Translations under genes and position numbers: made by a program
Shown: in pieces, positions 24,045-35,910 of the stretch
Numbering within the stretch: position 1 is the first letter of the stretch
Layout: each line of letters opens with the position of its first letter
Notes under the pieces: generated by a model
Seen by the model: the letters and a program-made list of their open reading frames with translations, nothing else
Databases searched by the model: none
Told to the model about the DNA's origin: nothing
Origin: Istiophorus platypterus
Taxonomy: Eukaryota; Chordata; Actinopteri; Istiophoriformes; Istiophoridae
Assembly: GCA_016859345.1 (NCBI GenBank)
Contig: CM029124.1
Span: forward strand, 22,764,980 to 22,828,979
Direction of reading: 5' to 3'
Length of the DNA: 64,000 nucleotides

Positions 24045-24480
24045 CTCTCCTCGGCCTCTAGCCGTCATTGCAGGCTAACATCTAATCCCCTCTTCAGGCC
24101 TTGACACATGTTAACATCTATCTCTCCTCTCTGACCTTGGATTACCTCTAGCCTTCATTGGAGGCTACCGTTTGTGTCTCTCCTCTGGCCTTTGACTGCC
24201 CCCTAGCCTTTATCACGCACCAACATCTATCTCTTCCCTCTTGTCTCCCCTGCATCTATTTTGTTGTACGATAACATCCAACTCTTCTCAGGCCTTCGAT
24301 GACCTTAAGCCTTCACTGTAAGCTAACGTCTATCTCTCTCTTCCGGCTTTCAGCGGCCCTCTAGCTTTTGTCACCAGCTAACATATGTCTTTTTCCTCTG
24401 GCTTCCTGGCCCCTGACCTTCATCGCAGGCTAACATCTCTCTCTACTCTGGCCTTCCGACTCTAGCCTTCATCAGGCTGG
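24045..24480. repeat. degenerate minisatellite, unit about 51-55 bp, eight copies
   Basis: Versions of GCTAACATCT recur with their 'AAC' at 24077, 24113, 24167, 24222, 24273, 24325, 24380 and 24432. The steps are 36, 54, 55, 51, 52, 55 and 52 bases. Each unit reads roughly TCTCTCCTCTGGCCTTC, then a short variable part, then CTCTAGCCTTCATC, then GCAGGCTAACATCTA. The array is pyrimidine-rich on the + strand. Confidence 0.9.
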
Positions 24481-25612
24481 TGTTGGGAAAAAATGTGGAA
24501 GTCTACTTACACAGTTGACCGGCTCCTGATCACACAGTTTCGTGGGCCTTGCTGCCTTTCCAAGAGCGCAGGGGCTAATGACCTCAGGCCCTCAGGGCTG
24601 AGCTCTTGTAGAAACTGCTGAAATGTATTTAGAAAAAAGAATTACAGAATTAGGCTTCATAAAACATGATCATAACTTCATTATTCCAGTTTACACCCAA
24701 CTTATTTTATGATGTGCAAATTATCATTGACTGAAAAGTCATAATATACAGTAAATGCGAGGAATAAGTGCAGGATTGCCAACTTGCATAGTGAATAAAG
24801 CATGATCCTTAGAGAAAGTAGTGCAATTGTACAGATTGGTTTTAATTTGATATTTATCTTAAAGAATTAAACATACCCAGAAAGTCATTTTGAATGTACT
24901 AGCTTTAATAATCCAGTCAGAATTAAACTGGAAGGAGCGGTGAGTTTTTCAAGCATCACAAGTTAATCTCAAGATAAACCATTTAAGTTAGAAACCCTGA
25001 ATATTTCACTTAGTAATGTTGGTTCAATGTGAGCACTGAATTCATATTACTATCATACTTAGTTAATTAATTTGGTAGCTGACAAAACTGATAATGTGAT
25101 ATTGATTCGGCACTTATGTAGAAACATTACAATTAGCAAGATGTCATCATGCTAGTTAGCAAAACAAAATCATTTCAAAAGTACACTGAAAAACGTAATG
25201 CTGGTTGTAATGCACTAGATCACTTGAGGGAGAAAAGCTTTATGACACCATAATACAGATTCACTGTACACACTATGCATAAGGCTATATTCAGTGAGTG
25301 ATAATTATATGAGAGTGTTGCTGCTGGTGGGGTAATGCATTTGGATGGGGAAGAGGAGGGAGGAGGGACCAAAGAGTGTGTTTCCTTATTTCTTATGGTA
25401 GTGGTAGGCCTCCCAACTTTCTGGTAATATGTTGCCCCTTATCTGTTTAGAGTATGAGGTGAGGCTAGGCAGGCAAACTCTAAAGACGTAATACACAGAA
25501 GACCACAAACACAGATGATAAAAGTTTAACTTACTTGAACGACTGTGAAGCCGTGACTCTGTGCAACTAGGTAAAAAAACAGTGTGTTTACTTAGGAAAT
25601 CATGGGACCCAG
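24481..25612. other. noncoding DNA, no gene seen
   Basis: A GC-richer patch at 24.52-24.61 kb (GGGCCTTGCTGCC, AGGCCCTCAGGGCTGAGCTC) follows the minisatellite and may belong to the same old element. The rest is unique AT-rich DNA. Confidence 0.5.
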
Positions 25613-25641
25613 CCCCCCCCCCACACACACACACACACACA
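25613..25641. repeat. C-run plus (CA)n
   Basis: Ten C residues followed by about ten CA units. Confidence 0.95.
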
Positions 25642-25799
25642 CTGTCTGTTTTCTTCTACATTGTTTCATGCCCAAAGTATGTAAAAGCAGTGTCATAACA
25701 AAATCCCCCTGAAATTTAAGGACATTCAATCAGTATTCTCAGAAATTTCCATTGAAAGATCTCACAAATTATTTCCTAAATGGCTTGACGTAATATGTA

Positions 25800-25896
25800 C
25801 ACACACACACACACACACAGAAATTAACACAAACACACACATTTATAGCTGCAACTATTTGTATATAAGTTAATGATCTATCTATCTTCACTTGGC

Positions 25897-25930
<34 letters not shown>
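25800..25930. repeat. opposed (CA)n and (TG)n pair
   Basis: CA units at 25800-25819 and TG units at 25899-25930 are separated by about 79 bases. The two tracts are complementary, so a single strand or transcript could fold into a long hairpin. Confidence 0.9.
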
Positions 25931-25932
<2 letters not shown>

Positions 25933-26009
25933 GTGTAAATTTTATCTCTGTATCTATCTCTTTCTATCTGCCATTTTGTGTCTGTTCATGTGTGTGTGTT
26001 TCGTCCAGA

Positions 26010-26120
26010 CAGGGGAGTCTCTGTGTGATCTAGGGCCAGGCAGGGTCTCGCTATGGTTAGTGAGGTCATAGCAAGCCAAGTTATTGCCTAATTAGATTAC
26101 TGCACACATCCTGTTCAGAG
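26010..26120. promoter_or_regulatory. candidate conserved noncoding element
   Basis: A complex, non-repetitive stretch holds GAGGTCATAGCAAGCC (with an AGGTCA nuclear-receptor half-site) and CTAATTAGATTAC (two homeodomain TAAT-type cores). It stands out between long microsatellites. Conservation in other fish is not known from here. Confidence 0.3.
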
Positions 26121-26243
26121 GCTACACAAATACACACACATACACACACATGCACGAGGAAATTCACACAGTCAGTGATAAGAACACACAGAAAAAGACC
26201 CCATAATGACCACACACACTTTCTTCTTTATCTAGTCCTTTAT

Positions 26244-26361
26244 ATGTGTGTGTGTTGTGTGTGTGTGTGTGTGTGCATGTCCTTTAGATGTTCCTGAGCT
26301 CTACACTGGTCAAGACCTTTAAAGGGTCAGCAGCAGTTTGGGCCTCTCTCTTCCTGTTCAG

Positions 26362-26430
<69 letters not shown>
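26244..26430. repeat. opposed (TG)n and (CA)n pair
   Basis: TG units at 26244-26275 and a long CA array at 26364-26430 are about 88 bases apart. The arrangement is the reverse of the pair at 25.8 kb. Confidence 0.93.
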
Positions 26431-26433
<3 letters not shown>

Positions 26434-26721
26434 TATACACAGTTGAATGAGATTTCCTGTCTATGTTATAAAGAAGAACAGTGGGCCTAAACGAGCTTTG
26501 ATCATTTTATGCAGTCATTCATTCCTGTTCCCTCTGCCTCTCTTCTAAACTGAGAAACTAATTTGTAATAGTTAAGAACTTAACTTCTCCAATCACTATT
26601 CAGCAAAATATAGATTCAGATAACAATTAAATAAGATAGTCTGCATCATCAGTACACTGTCTTAATTTCCCTGGTATTAATAAAGTAAAAAAAATTTTTT
26701 AAAAAACTACCACAAAAGAAC

Positions 26722-26759
26722 AACTGCCTGTTGTAAACAACCATCTACAACAGGCAGTT
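26722..26759. repeat. perfect hairpin, 14 bp arms
   Basis: AACTGCCTGTTGTA (26722-26735) and TACAACAGGCAGTT (26746-26759) flank a 10-base loop. An A/T-run precedes it. It could be the core of a small fold-back element; no gene is adjacent. Confidence 0.85.
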
Positions 26760-28924
26760 TGGTTAATAATCACAATATCCTCTTTTGCTTTTAAAAAATA
26801 GGTTTTGATATTTGGATTGATGTGGAGAGTGGTGTGAAACCAGTTTGATTACGTGTAGTGTTTCCCCCAGAATTCCCTTTGTCATTGATCTGATCTCTTG
26901 TTGGTTCCACATATGAGGGCATCCACACTATTTGACTATTGTGGAATTGAGATGCACTATTTTTTGTTGTTAAAACCACATACACAAATAGTGTGGGAGA
27001 TCAGTCCCCTGTAGTTTCTTTGGTATATTTACACTCGTGTTTATTGTAACTTTTCCAGGACTTAAGTAATTTACCTAAATTCTGACCATATAGCCATGAT
27101 ACAACAGCGGAGGAACGGCAGCAGTAGAGAAGATACAGACCTGTTTTTAAAACCCTACAGTTTTCTGTCAAGTTAAGCACACAGTCCTCCTTCTGACAAC
27201 CCCCTGTCTTGCTCTGCCCTCTCCAGCCTTCCTTCTGCGACATGCTGCAGACTGATCCTTAATTGTTGTTCTAATCTTTGTGATTTATATTGCCTCATTA
27301 ATATCTATTGTTCACACAATCTTCCCACATGTCTCTCTCCTCACTAATGCATCCCTTCCATCCTGCACCACTTCTCTCCCCATCTCCGCATTTGCCTTTT
27401 TATCTCTCAGTCCACTGTCCCTTGTCCCCTCTTTTCTCCCATTTTCATCTATTTATTTCACCCACTTACATGACCCCCTCCCTCTTCTTGTTCACTGATC
27501 ACACATAAATTAACACTGAAGGCTTCCATAATTGCTTATGTAAAAACTCACACTAATGCACACAGCGCTCCCTATTTAACGGGTCTAATTTTATCCCCCT
27601 GCACTGTATTACCCACCCCACTAATATACATGGTTTTTATGCTAAATGATTGATGTCTCACCATACCACATTTTCCACTTCATTAATAAAAAATTGTGTC
27701 TTTATTTATTAATGGGTAATATACATATACATGTATTTATGATTCAATTAGGGCAGTGATAGAACTGCAGTCGGGACCTATAAGAGGGAATTTACTGTGT
27801 AGGCTTGAAGATCTAAGTGCTTGGTAAAGGATCTGTATTGAAGTATTGCTCCTCTTGCCATGGATGACTTCATTACACTGTACAGTAAGAAGCGCTGTTT
27901 GTTGATAAAGGTGTGGATGTTTTACATGAAGCCCTGGTGTCAGAAGTGAAAGAATAAACCTCAGTTATTAAGGTTCAGTAAGAATTTTAATTAAAGCTAG
28001 ACAAAAATATGGGATTAAAATTAGGGATAACAGTCCTGAATAATGTAAGACGTAAATACCGCAGTTAAGTAAGAGACTTTGAATAAATCATCTTGTTCTA
28101 AATAATAAGGGGGGGGGCAAATGGGTAGTTTTAACTCTAATAAAAATAGAGATTACACCTTCATTTTTAGCTCTTTCAGTTTTTATGACAGTAGGTGATG
28201 AGAGAAACAGATAAGATATGGAGACATGCAAAGTTGGGAAGAGAAGAACTGACTCTTCAAATGTCACAAGGTTAGATAGCACCACTGGTGAGTAGAACAG
28301 CTTTTGAGTGCCAGGATTGAAACAATACTGTAAGTGGAGCATCTAAATTCCTAAAACTGTCTCAATGAACAATAATCAGTACACCGCATTAAATCCAAGT
28401 ACAGGGCTACAGTGTTTTGAGAGTGTATGTTTATGAGCTTACTTAATCTAAGAGAGAAGCCTACTTTGAGAAAACAGTTTGGGTTAATTGTCTTGTGTTC
28501 ATTTAAATGTTGCAGAGTGAGTAATTTTGACAAATTTTGATCACAGAAACTTCTTATTTTGGGTTTATTTTTGGGCTTAATTTGATTCCTCATCCTAGAC
28601 AACCTTAAGGCACATAGGGCTAGATACATAACACCAGAAAGAATAAGGCATCCTTCATATTTTTCTGAGAAAAATAATGCATGAATCTTGGTCAGGAAGT
28701 AGGTAAAATCTTAAACTCAGCATTTTGAGCATGCATTCTTATATCAGAGAATTGTTTTCCCCCCTTACATCTAACACACACAAACAGGTTTACAAGCCTT
28801 GTAAATCAAGTCCCAAGACGGACACTCATTTGCCTGTACAATTACTGCTGGGCAGTATCAGCTACAAAACTAGCCTATATTAGTTGTCTTTTTTTCTCAT
28901 TTCTTTTGTAAATGTCTGTGTTTG
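26760..28924. other. noncoding DNA, no gene seen
   Basis: Includes a pyrimidine-rich stretch at 27.33-27.49 kb and a short G-run at 28112. Open frames here are pyrimidine-tract artefacts. Confidence 0.55.
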
Positions 28925-29170
28925 AGTCTGTGAATCTGACTGCTAACCTAATAGAAGTCAGGATAACCCTGCTGGCGGAGAGACTGCAGCCACAGGGCTA
29001 ATAGAAAGATAATGAGTCCATCCATACTCACGCCTCTATTAAATCTCTCCTTAATACTCTCCCTGGAATGGTGGGTGTATTTGAGCTTGGTCGTCCTTTA
29101 TGACTGCAGCGTTATGAGAAAAGTGAACCATCAATGAATATTCATGGTCCAGAAAGCTAAATTCCTCTTA
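28925..29170. promoter_or_regulatory. candidate conserved noncoding element
   Basis: The sequence is complex and low in simple repeats. It contains GCTGGCGGAGAGACTGCAGCC, several TAAT-type cores, AAAGATAATGAG (a GATA-like site) and CATCAATGAATATTCATGG, in which GAATATTC is a perfect palindrome. The composition differs from the surrounding AT-rich DNA. It is a candidate developmental enhancer on composition alone. Confidence 0.35.
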
Positions 29171-30719
29171 CAAACAAATTGTTTACAGTGAAAATTGAAG
29201 GTGTTTCCAAAGTAGAGTACTTATGGAAGGCTGCATTCAAGTCTGTGAATGAGGTAAACTACCCAAAATACAATAAAAGAGTAGAAAATATTTGGCAAAA
29301 GACCAACAAGAAGGTGTATTAAATCAAGACTACAGTAATAATGCTCACGTAAAATTTATATATTAGCTCATGGGTTAGAAAGAATAGTCACAAGTCACAG
29401 CCAGAGTTACTCTAAACTACACATGCTTGATCACTTTTTGACACCACAAAGCTCTTGAATGTTAAAAAGTTGCTCTTTGTGCCAGAAAAGTGGTGTTATT
29501 AGCCTGTTGATATGTATAGATATATACATTTTTTATCATTGTCAAAAATTCCATTGGAAAGCATGAAGCATAAAACTTGTGAAATGTATAGTTTAATTTA
29601 AAATTTAAAAAAGGGCTCAGTAATATCCTAAAACAGTGGGGCACTGTAGCTTTCTGTAATCGTTACTCAAACAGGAGGAGATAGGACATTTGTTGGAAAC
29701 TATTAATTCACATTTGGTGCTCTAGTGAGTATTTACCACAGCAGGACAGAGTATGTGGGATTGACTAAAAATAAATAGTGTGTATTCATGGTATTAAAGT
29801 AACATGTCACCCTATGATCCATGTGTCAACACCGTGCCTCATTGATGTGTTTAATAGTATTTGAACAACCTTGGAGCTTTATGGCTCAGAGGAGCACGAT
29901 AGACCACGTTTACTACACATACAAAATTGCTGTCGGTGGCATAATTTCATATAGAAAGTAACCAGATTCATATTTAACTTAAATAAAAGCATGGTAATAA
30001 AAATGTTAATGAAGCAAGTTCATAGAAGCCAGCCTTTCCCTGGAATATAGGAAAACATATGTGGGACAATAAAACATGATCGACAATTGTCATATTTCAT
30101 ATAGAATATGAGGTTGCTCAAAACTAATTCTGGTCACCAAGTTTATATAGTATCACTTGAGGTGAATATGAAGCCTCAGTACTCAACATCTGCTCTAACA
30201 GTCTCAAAAAGTTTAGTAATGGCATATGATGGCTTTGTACTCAGCCACTGGCTATAACAAAGGGTGATCACTTCCCCTGACATGGTTCTGTTGTCCCAGA
30301 TGAATTCTAAATAGCAATAACTGGATTCTTCTTGTGCAACCACAGGGTTTTGTGAACCAAAATCATGCAGACACAGAAAGTTAATGGATTTGTCCCTCCA
30401 TCATACACAACACCTTGGAGAAGCAAAGTGGCTTTTGTCCAGTGTTTCCAATTCTTTAGCATTGCATTACAGTGAGCAACACATGTGCACATATTCACAC
30501 AATCTGCATCACACTTTCTGTCTCTTTCAAACTTATACATACAGATGCATGAATATAAACCCCAAAGAGAAAAGCACAAAAATATCCAAGAATATTTTGA
30601 TACGTGTCGAGGATGAGGATAATGTGATGCCACCTCTAATACCTCGACTGGGACACAATGTCCCTACCACTGCCTTCCTTTTACATGTGAAAACAGCAGA
30701 GAAGGCACATATGAATGAC
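29171..30719. other. noncoding DNA, no gene seen
   Basis: Unique AT-rich DNA. The 108-120 codon frames on both strands at 30.3-30.75 kb overlap each other antisense and show no domain. Confidence 0.5.
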
Positions 30720-30930
30720 AATGTGGTGCGTGTCAGTGCAGGCTGACTTATTGGGGATGTATTGTGCAGGCCAGGCCAGCTTACTTCATGCCACAGTGTT
30801 ATTTACCCCTTTTTTTCTATTACCAGTGCATTTTATTGCAGAGGGAATCAGGAAGATGTAATTGCCTACCAGGTATCTGCTTGCATTATCGGCCCTAGGA
30901 TGGCATTAACTATAAATAGATAAAGGACAT
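30720..30930. promoter_or_regulatory. candidate conserved noncoding element, weaker
   Basis: Complex sequence with GTCAGTGCAGGCTGACTTATT, AGGCCAGGCCAGC and GATGTAATTGCCTACC. It lies just left of a TG-rich area. The support is compositional only. Confidence 0.25.
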
Positions 30931-30944
30931 TATGCAGCCATATT

Positions 30945-31290
30945 GTGTACTCTGTTTGTGTATGTGTCTGTGTGTGTGTCTGTGTGAGGGGTGTGGGTTG
31001 TCGGGTGGATGATAGGAGCAGCAAGGGTTTTTGAAAAGTGTGTTTGCTTGTGTGCGTGTGTTGTGTGAGTCTGGTGAGTGTGTGTGTGTGTGTTATTTGA
31101 TTTATTCAAACTACACAGCCTGTGGTTTATGACAGATAGGATATACAAATCTATTGTGAGGTTAGAATTAGATATTTGACCAGACAATGGGATAAGCTGC
31201 ATCTCCAGAAGTGACCCGCATAAACCCTGGGTGTATATTGTTAGTGTATAGGTACAGTATACGTATGTGTGTGTGTGTGTATGTGTGTTT
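30945..31290. repeat. TG-rich cryptic repeats
   Basis: Three short interrupted TG runs (near 30.95-30.99, 31.04-31.09 and 31.27-31.29 kb) in unique DNA. Confidence 0.8.
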
Positions 31291-31564
31291 GGAAGTGCTT
31301 TAGAAAACAATGCATATTGCAATTTAAGTTTCTTTGAATTAAAAGGAGGTGTGTGTTGTGTGAAACCTGCATCTTTCAAGCAAGCTTAGCAAGGTGTGTT
31401 ACAACAGAATTGTGTCTTTCCTTTTCTTTCATTATTTCTTTCTCTCTGTCTGCTTCAGTCTGGCTATGTGGGCACAGACAAAGTCAAACTGCTGCTCGCA
31501 CATATTTGGGCAGCTATTTAATTAAAAGTGGATTACAAGAGTGTTGGGTAAACAAAGATCAGAT

Positions 31565-31730
31565 TAACAAATAGGCCGTCGCTGCTTTCCCATTTGCTAA
31601 TGCAAATTTGACTTGACGATGGGATTGGTCGTGCAGAAGAACGGCTCTGCCACTCCGGTGGAATATTAAGACCCGGTCTGGAGCTCAAGTTAAGTCGACG
31701 ACTCGCAGAAGTTGGCTAAGCCCCCATCCT
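31565..31730. promoter_or_regulatory. candidate conserved noncoding element with POU-type palindrome
   Basis: The segment keeps several CpGs (CCGTCGCTG, GTCGTGCAG, GTCGACGACTCGC) in a CpG-poor region. It has ATTTGCTAATGCAAAT at 31592-31607, which is an inverted pair of 6 bp arms around TAAT and contains an octamer-type ATGCAAAT. CCACTCCGGTGG is a further near-palindrome. These features suit a developmental enhancer bound by POU and homeodomain factors. No experimental or comparative support is available here. Confidence 0.42.
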
Positions 31731-31741
31731 TATGCCCAGTT

Positions 31742-31752
31742 TGTGTGTGTGT

Positions 31753-31805
<53 letters not shown>
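31742..31805. repeat. (TG)n microsatellite
   Basis: About 31 TG units with one TATG interruption. Confidence 0.97.
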
Positions 31806-31807
<2 letters not shown>

Positions 31808-32586
31808 AGTGTTATCTTGCAAGATATTATTCCTAATTTCTTATCTCTGAGGTGTGGTTCTTGATTTGAATGATGAAGTTTATGCAACAGATAATGAACA
31901 GCATAGCATGGTTCTGTAAATGTTTTTATACTAAAACAAAAATATTTAAACACAAAAATACAAGTGAGGGTGCAGACTCCACATTTGATTCTTTTTCAAT
32001 CCAAACATTTCTAATTCATTGCTGGACTGTAGAGTTTTACACTGTGTATATGGAGACATCAATGATGCCTTTGATTAGAAAAGTCTTTCTAAAACATACT
32101 GTAACGGTAGAGTAACTTGAATGTAAATGACTGATTAAGACCCTCAGGGGTTCCCTACACTAGCAGGACTCCTGGACTCCAGGTAGAGAACCACTGAATG
32201 TTATGGAGGACAGAGCATTTAATTTCACTTCCCCTCTCATGGTCCAGTATGTCTCCTCTGTTTTACAACTTTGCTAGGTAAATGTCTTAATCACACTGAC
32301 TAGGCTACTCTTACTGCCCACCTGTCATAATCCAGATAAGAATATGTGTTGAGTTGACAAAAACAGTTTCCATCCACTGACAGGGAAAGTATCATGGGGA
32401 TATTATTTTTTCCCCTCTGATACCTGTAGTATTAGTACTAATTCCACCCCTTTGACTTGACTTGTATTAGTAGACCCAAACATGGCTCCCATCCTAACCT
32501 CAGCCATCCTGGCAATCTATCCAACAATTGTCCAGACATTTCATATACAACCCAAAAAGTTATTATCGGGGTAACACTAAATGAAA
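31806..32586. other. noncoding DNA, no gene seen
   Basis: Unique sequence. A fragment at 32.14-32.20 kb with CAGGGGTTCCC...GAGAACCACTG resembles part of a dispersed repeat, but it cannot be assigned. Confidence 0.5.
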
Positions 32587-32638
32587 AGGCTATCTATTTA
32601 TCTATCTATCTATCTATCTATCTACCTACCTATCTATC

Positions 32639-32669
<31 letters not shown>

Positions 32670-32741
32670 CTACCTACCTATCTATCTATCTATTTATCTA
32701 TCTATCTATCTACCTACCTATCTATCTATCTATCTACCTAC

Positions 32742-32838
<97 letters not shown>
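32587..32838. repeat. (TATC)n array with higher-order structure
   Basis: About 250 bases of TATC units. The left half carries paired CTAC units near 32622, 32670, 32710 and 32734 and CTATTTATC variants between them, giving a longer period of about 40-48 bases that then shortens. The right half (from about 32745) is pure TATC. The pattern suggests block duplication in the older half and slippage in the newer half. Confidence 0.95.
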
Positions 32839-33014
32839 CTCTTACCATCTCTTCCCATCTTTTACTTGCCTCCCACATCCCTCACGCCCCCCCAGTCCCT
32901 GCGTCTTAGAGTTTTGGACAAGGTTCGACCTTGCTGTGATAGACTGTTGCTGTGTTCATTCCTCTTTTTCAGGACACCTCTCACCTCCCCGGTCACAGGA
33001 GAGTGAGAGAAAAA

Positions 33015-33235
33015 GAAGAATGAAGTGGAGTCGGAGGAGGAGCGATGGATTTATTGACGCGAGGCTCGGGCAAGGGTCGATGCATCAGAGTCTGGATCAT
33101 AGTGGATGATGAGGCCTCTGGGTGTCAGGGACAACTTCATACAGGCCGAGCTGCACATTTATCTATCAAGCTCTCTGTCTAATCCATGCAACTCACTCTA
33201 TTAGCTGAGAACTTTTCCTAATTGTTCTGTCAAAT
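33015..33235. promoter_or_regulatory. candidate conserved noncoding element
   Basis: GC-richer and CpG-retaining (GAGTCGGAGG, TTATTGACGCGAGGCTCGGG, GGGTCGATGC), with non-repetitive sequence to about 33235. It follows the TATC array and a short pyrimidine-rich link. No coding frame is supported. Confidence 0.33.
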
Positions 33236-35137
33236 GGTAAATCTTTATAATCCTATTTAAAATTTTGCTTTACTGTCGATTTTTTTGTGCCAAGTGTCCA
33301 TTGCTGTCTGTGTTTTTGTACATCAATTCCCAGAGATCAACTGTCAAATCAAACAAACTTTCACATATCTTTCCTTTAATTATCTGTCAATGAAGTTTGA
33401 GTTTCTCTGAGTAGAACTCTTCTTCTAACTCCAACTCAGCAATCACTGCTCATGCTAACTGACTAATTCTTCATATCCCAAGCCAGAAATCTAAAACAGA
33501 TTACTTATTGTGTGTCGGAGGATATGTCAGGTAGAAAGACTTATTTGCTACTGCATCTATTAGGAACAATTTTTTTGTTCAAACTACTGTTTGTGCTGAC
33601 CTGACATGAACGTGTAGTGGCTGTTTGAATTAGGACTAATTTCTGTCAAGAAAAATGGCAGAAGTTGTGTGCTCCATTTGATGAATAGACCAATAAAAAG
33701 TATGTGGCTTTGACAGACATAGCTGTTTGGCTTCCCTTCCTTTGCAACTTGTTTTAATGCACAAAACAGAACCTTAAACACCGCGCTCAAGAACCATTTT
33801 ATAAATCATTTTTTGAAACAGGCACTTGTAATGGTTTTGACAAACAATGTCATCCTGCTGTTAATGTCAGATCGGAAAAGGCTAACATGGATTGCTTTGG
33901 AGGCGAATTACAGTTTAGATGACTTGCTGCGGTCTGTGGAGTTTCATGAACTGATGAACTGATATACTGATTGTTATAGGCCCGTCTTCTTAATATGTAC
34001 GAGCAGCTGAGGTTATGACTCTCCACTCCTCTATACCACAGCACTTTAAACTCTGTAATGTTTCTGTAATGAAATTGTACATTTAGATATATTTTATCAT
34101 TTTTGCCTCCATTTTAATCTCCATAATTCTTTGTGCGAAAAAAAAAACGGTTTTTGACACAGATCATTTTATTGTAACATTGTAACACACCTTTTCTTTT
34201 TTTTTTAGCACCACCTCTGTGGGAAGACCCTATATCATATGCTAGGTTTTCTGTTGTTGTTTTAAAGTGATGTTTAACGGTGCTTTTTATTTAGACTTTA
34301 AACTTTGAGAATGATATGGGCTTGAATGCAAACTGTCTTACTGGCATCCGTTCTTTGGGTGTTTAGGTTTAACGGGTGACCGCGTTTTACTTAAAACCAA
34401 TTGAAAGTGAAATTAAAGGTCTGTGTTTTCAACAGCTGCTGTCAATATAAGTAGCCATGACTGTTTCAACTAAAAGGTACCAGTTAACAAGATCATTTGT
34501 TAACGATTTTAACAAAAAAAGCTACAGAGGCGCTCCTCTTTCTGTTATTGTATCAAAATTGCCTCATTCTAAACAATTGTTGTGATTGGTGAACAGATGG
34601 AAATCGGTCTGAAAGGGAGGGGGACCAAATACTTTAGTGAGGGCGAAAAAAAATGAGCTTGCTGATTGGTGTGGTTTCCAAGCTATAATTATTTGTAAAT
34701 TCAGGGGAAATCCAGCCTTGTTGGTCAGATTATAATGCAACAAGGTGATGATACACATAATAATAATGTGCCTCACAATGGGTCAGGCAGTATAATTCTT
34801 ACTCTAATCAAATTATCATTTAAAGAAGCTTAGTACAACCCACCCTCTGATGTGGATCACAGAGGTTAGTATGGATTTATGAAGAGGTCAGGGACCAGTG
34901 TTGCACTGAGGGAGGGCTCAGTGTGTTGAATAATACAGTAGATGATGTTAGGGGGGCACATGAAGCCTCCTCCCATGATGCTAACATGCTTCTTTGTTAT
35001 TTTAGTCTCTAGCAGAACAGGGGTAGTCCATCTGGGTTAGCTGTAGACTCACTCTGTACCGTCCCAGTGAGGAGTACTGTGGCTTTCTGCAAGGACAGGA
35101 CAAGACACAAAGAGTTCAGGGGTAGCAGTCCGACACG
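33236..35137. other. noncoding DNA, no gene seen
   Basis: Unique sequence. The 34.55-34.78 kb part (TGTGATTGGTGAACAG, TGCTGATTGGTGTGG) may be an old MITE but lacks clear ends. Confidence 0.5.
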
Positions 35138-35540
35138 AAATGCTAAGGGACTGAAGAGGGAGAGGAAAGAGTGGAGAAGAGGGACATTAAGAAAGAAGAA
35201 AAAAATTAGATATAAGGAGTAGAGGGATTAAAAGTGCGCAGGAGAAACTGGGAGCATGATAAGGAAGAGGTGCAGAGCCAGGAAGTTAGAGAAAGAGTAG
35301 AAACTGGGAGATAAATTTAATAAATGATTAAGGAAATGGAAGAAAGCAGGAAAGTGAGAAGGAAAAAGAACAGGCTAGGGAGAAGATAGTGAGATGAGAT
35401 GCAGGAAGAGAGGAAAGAAATAGGAGACCTGAGGATTAGAGGATGGTGAAAGAAGAGAGGGATGTAAGTTTTTCATATGAAACTATGATTTAAAAAGCCA
35501 AGTAAAGAATGGGAAGACTGAGTTTAAGGTGGAGATGTGA
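35138..35540. repeat. purine-rich (GA) strand-asymmetric tract
   Basis: About 400 bases with a strong excess of A and G on the + strand, without a short period. Such tracts can form triplex DNA. No coding role is evident. Confidence 0.8.
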
Positions 35541-35910
35541 AAAGATGTAATCAGTACAGAAAGGCAATAAATGATACGGAATTACATTACTGTAGTTCTA
35601 TATACAAAACGATATATTGCATTACAGATTTTAAATACAGACATGCTATAGTTTAATACCAAACATTTTAGATACACGATATAATATATCCACAGCAATA
35701 TCTTACAACATAAGTTACAAAGTATTGTAGGTTGACAGCATATGATAAGATAATGGAATATGATAGGATGATGATCTCTGATATCAAATAATGTGAAAGC
35801 AGTAGTCCTTATGAAAACATTCAATGAGAAAAATATGTGATGAAATAATGTTACACTATCATGTGATGGTACAATACAATATGATATATGACATGTTATT
35901 GTAGTATGAT

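Noticed and set aside
24045..24480. CRISPR-like array of spaced repeats
   Set aside because: The repeats are degenerate end to end with no distinct unique spacers, and the setting is an animal genome. It is a minisatellite.
30930..31379. 149-codon minus-strand frame rich in Thr-His
   Set aside because: It is composed of several CA-type microsatellite translations joined by unique sequence, with no domain.
32457..33006. 150- and 141-codon frames of repeated Tyr-Leu-Ser-Ile
   Set aside because: A tetranucleotide TATC array reads as YLSI in every frame, so this is not a protein.
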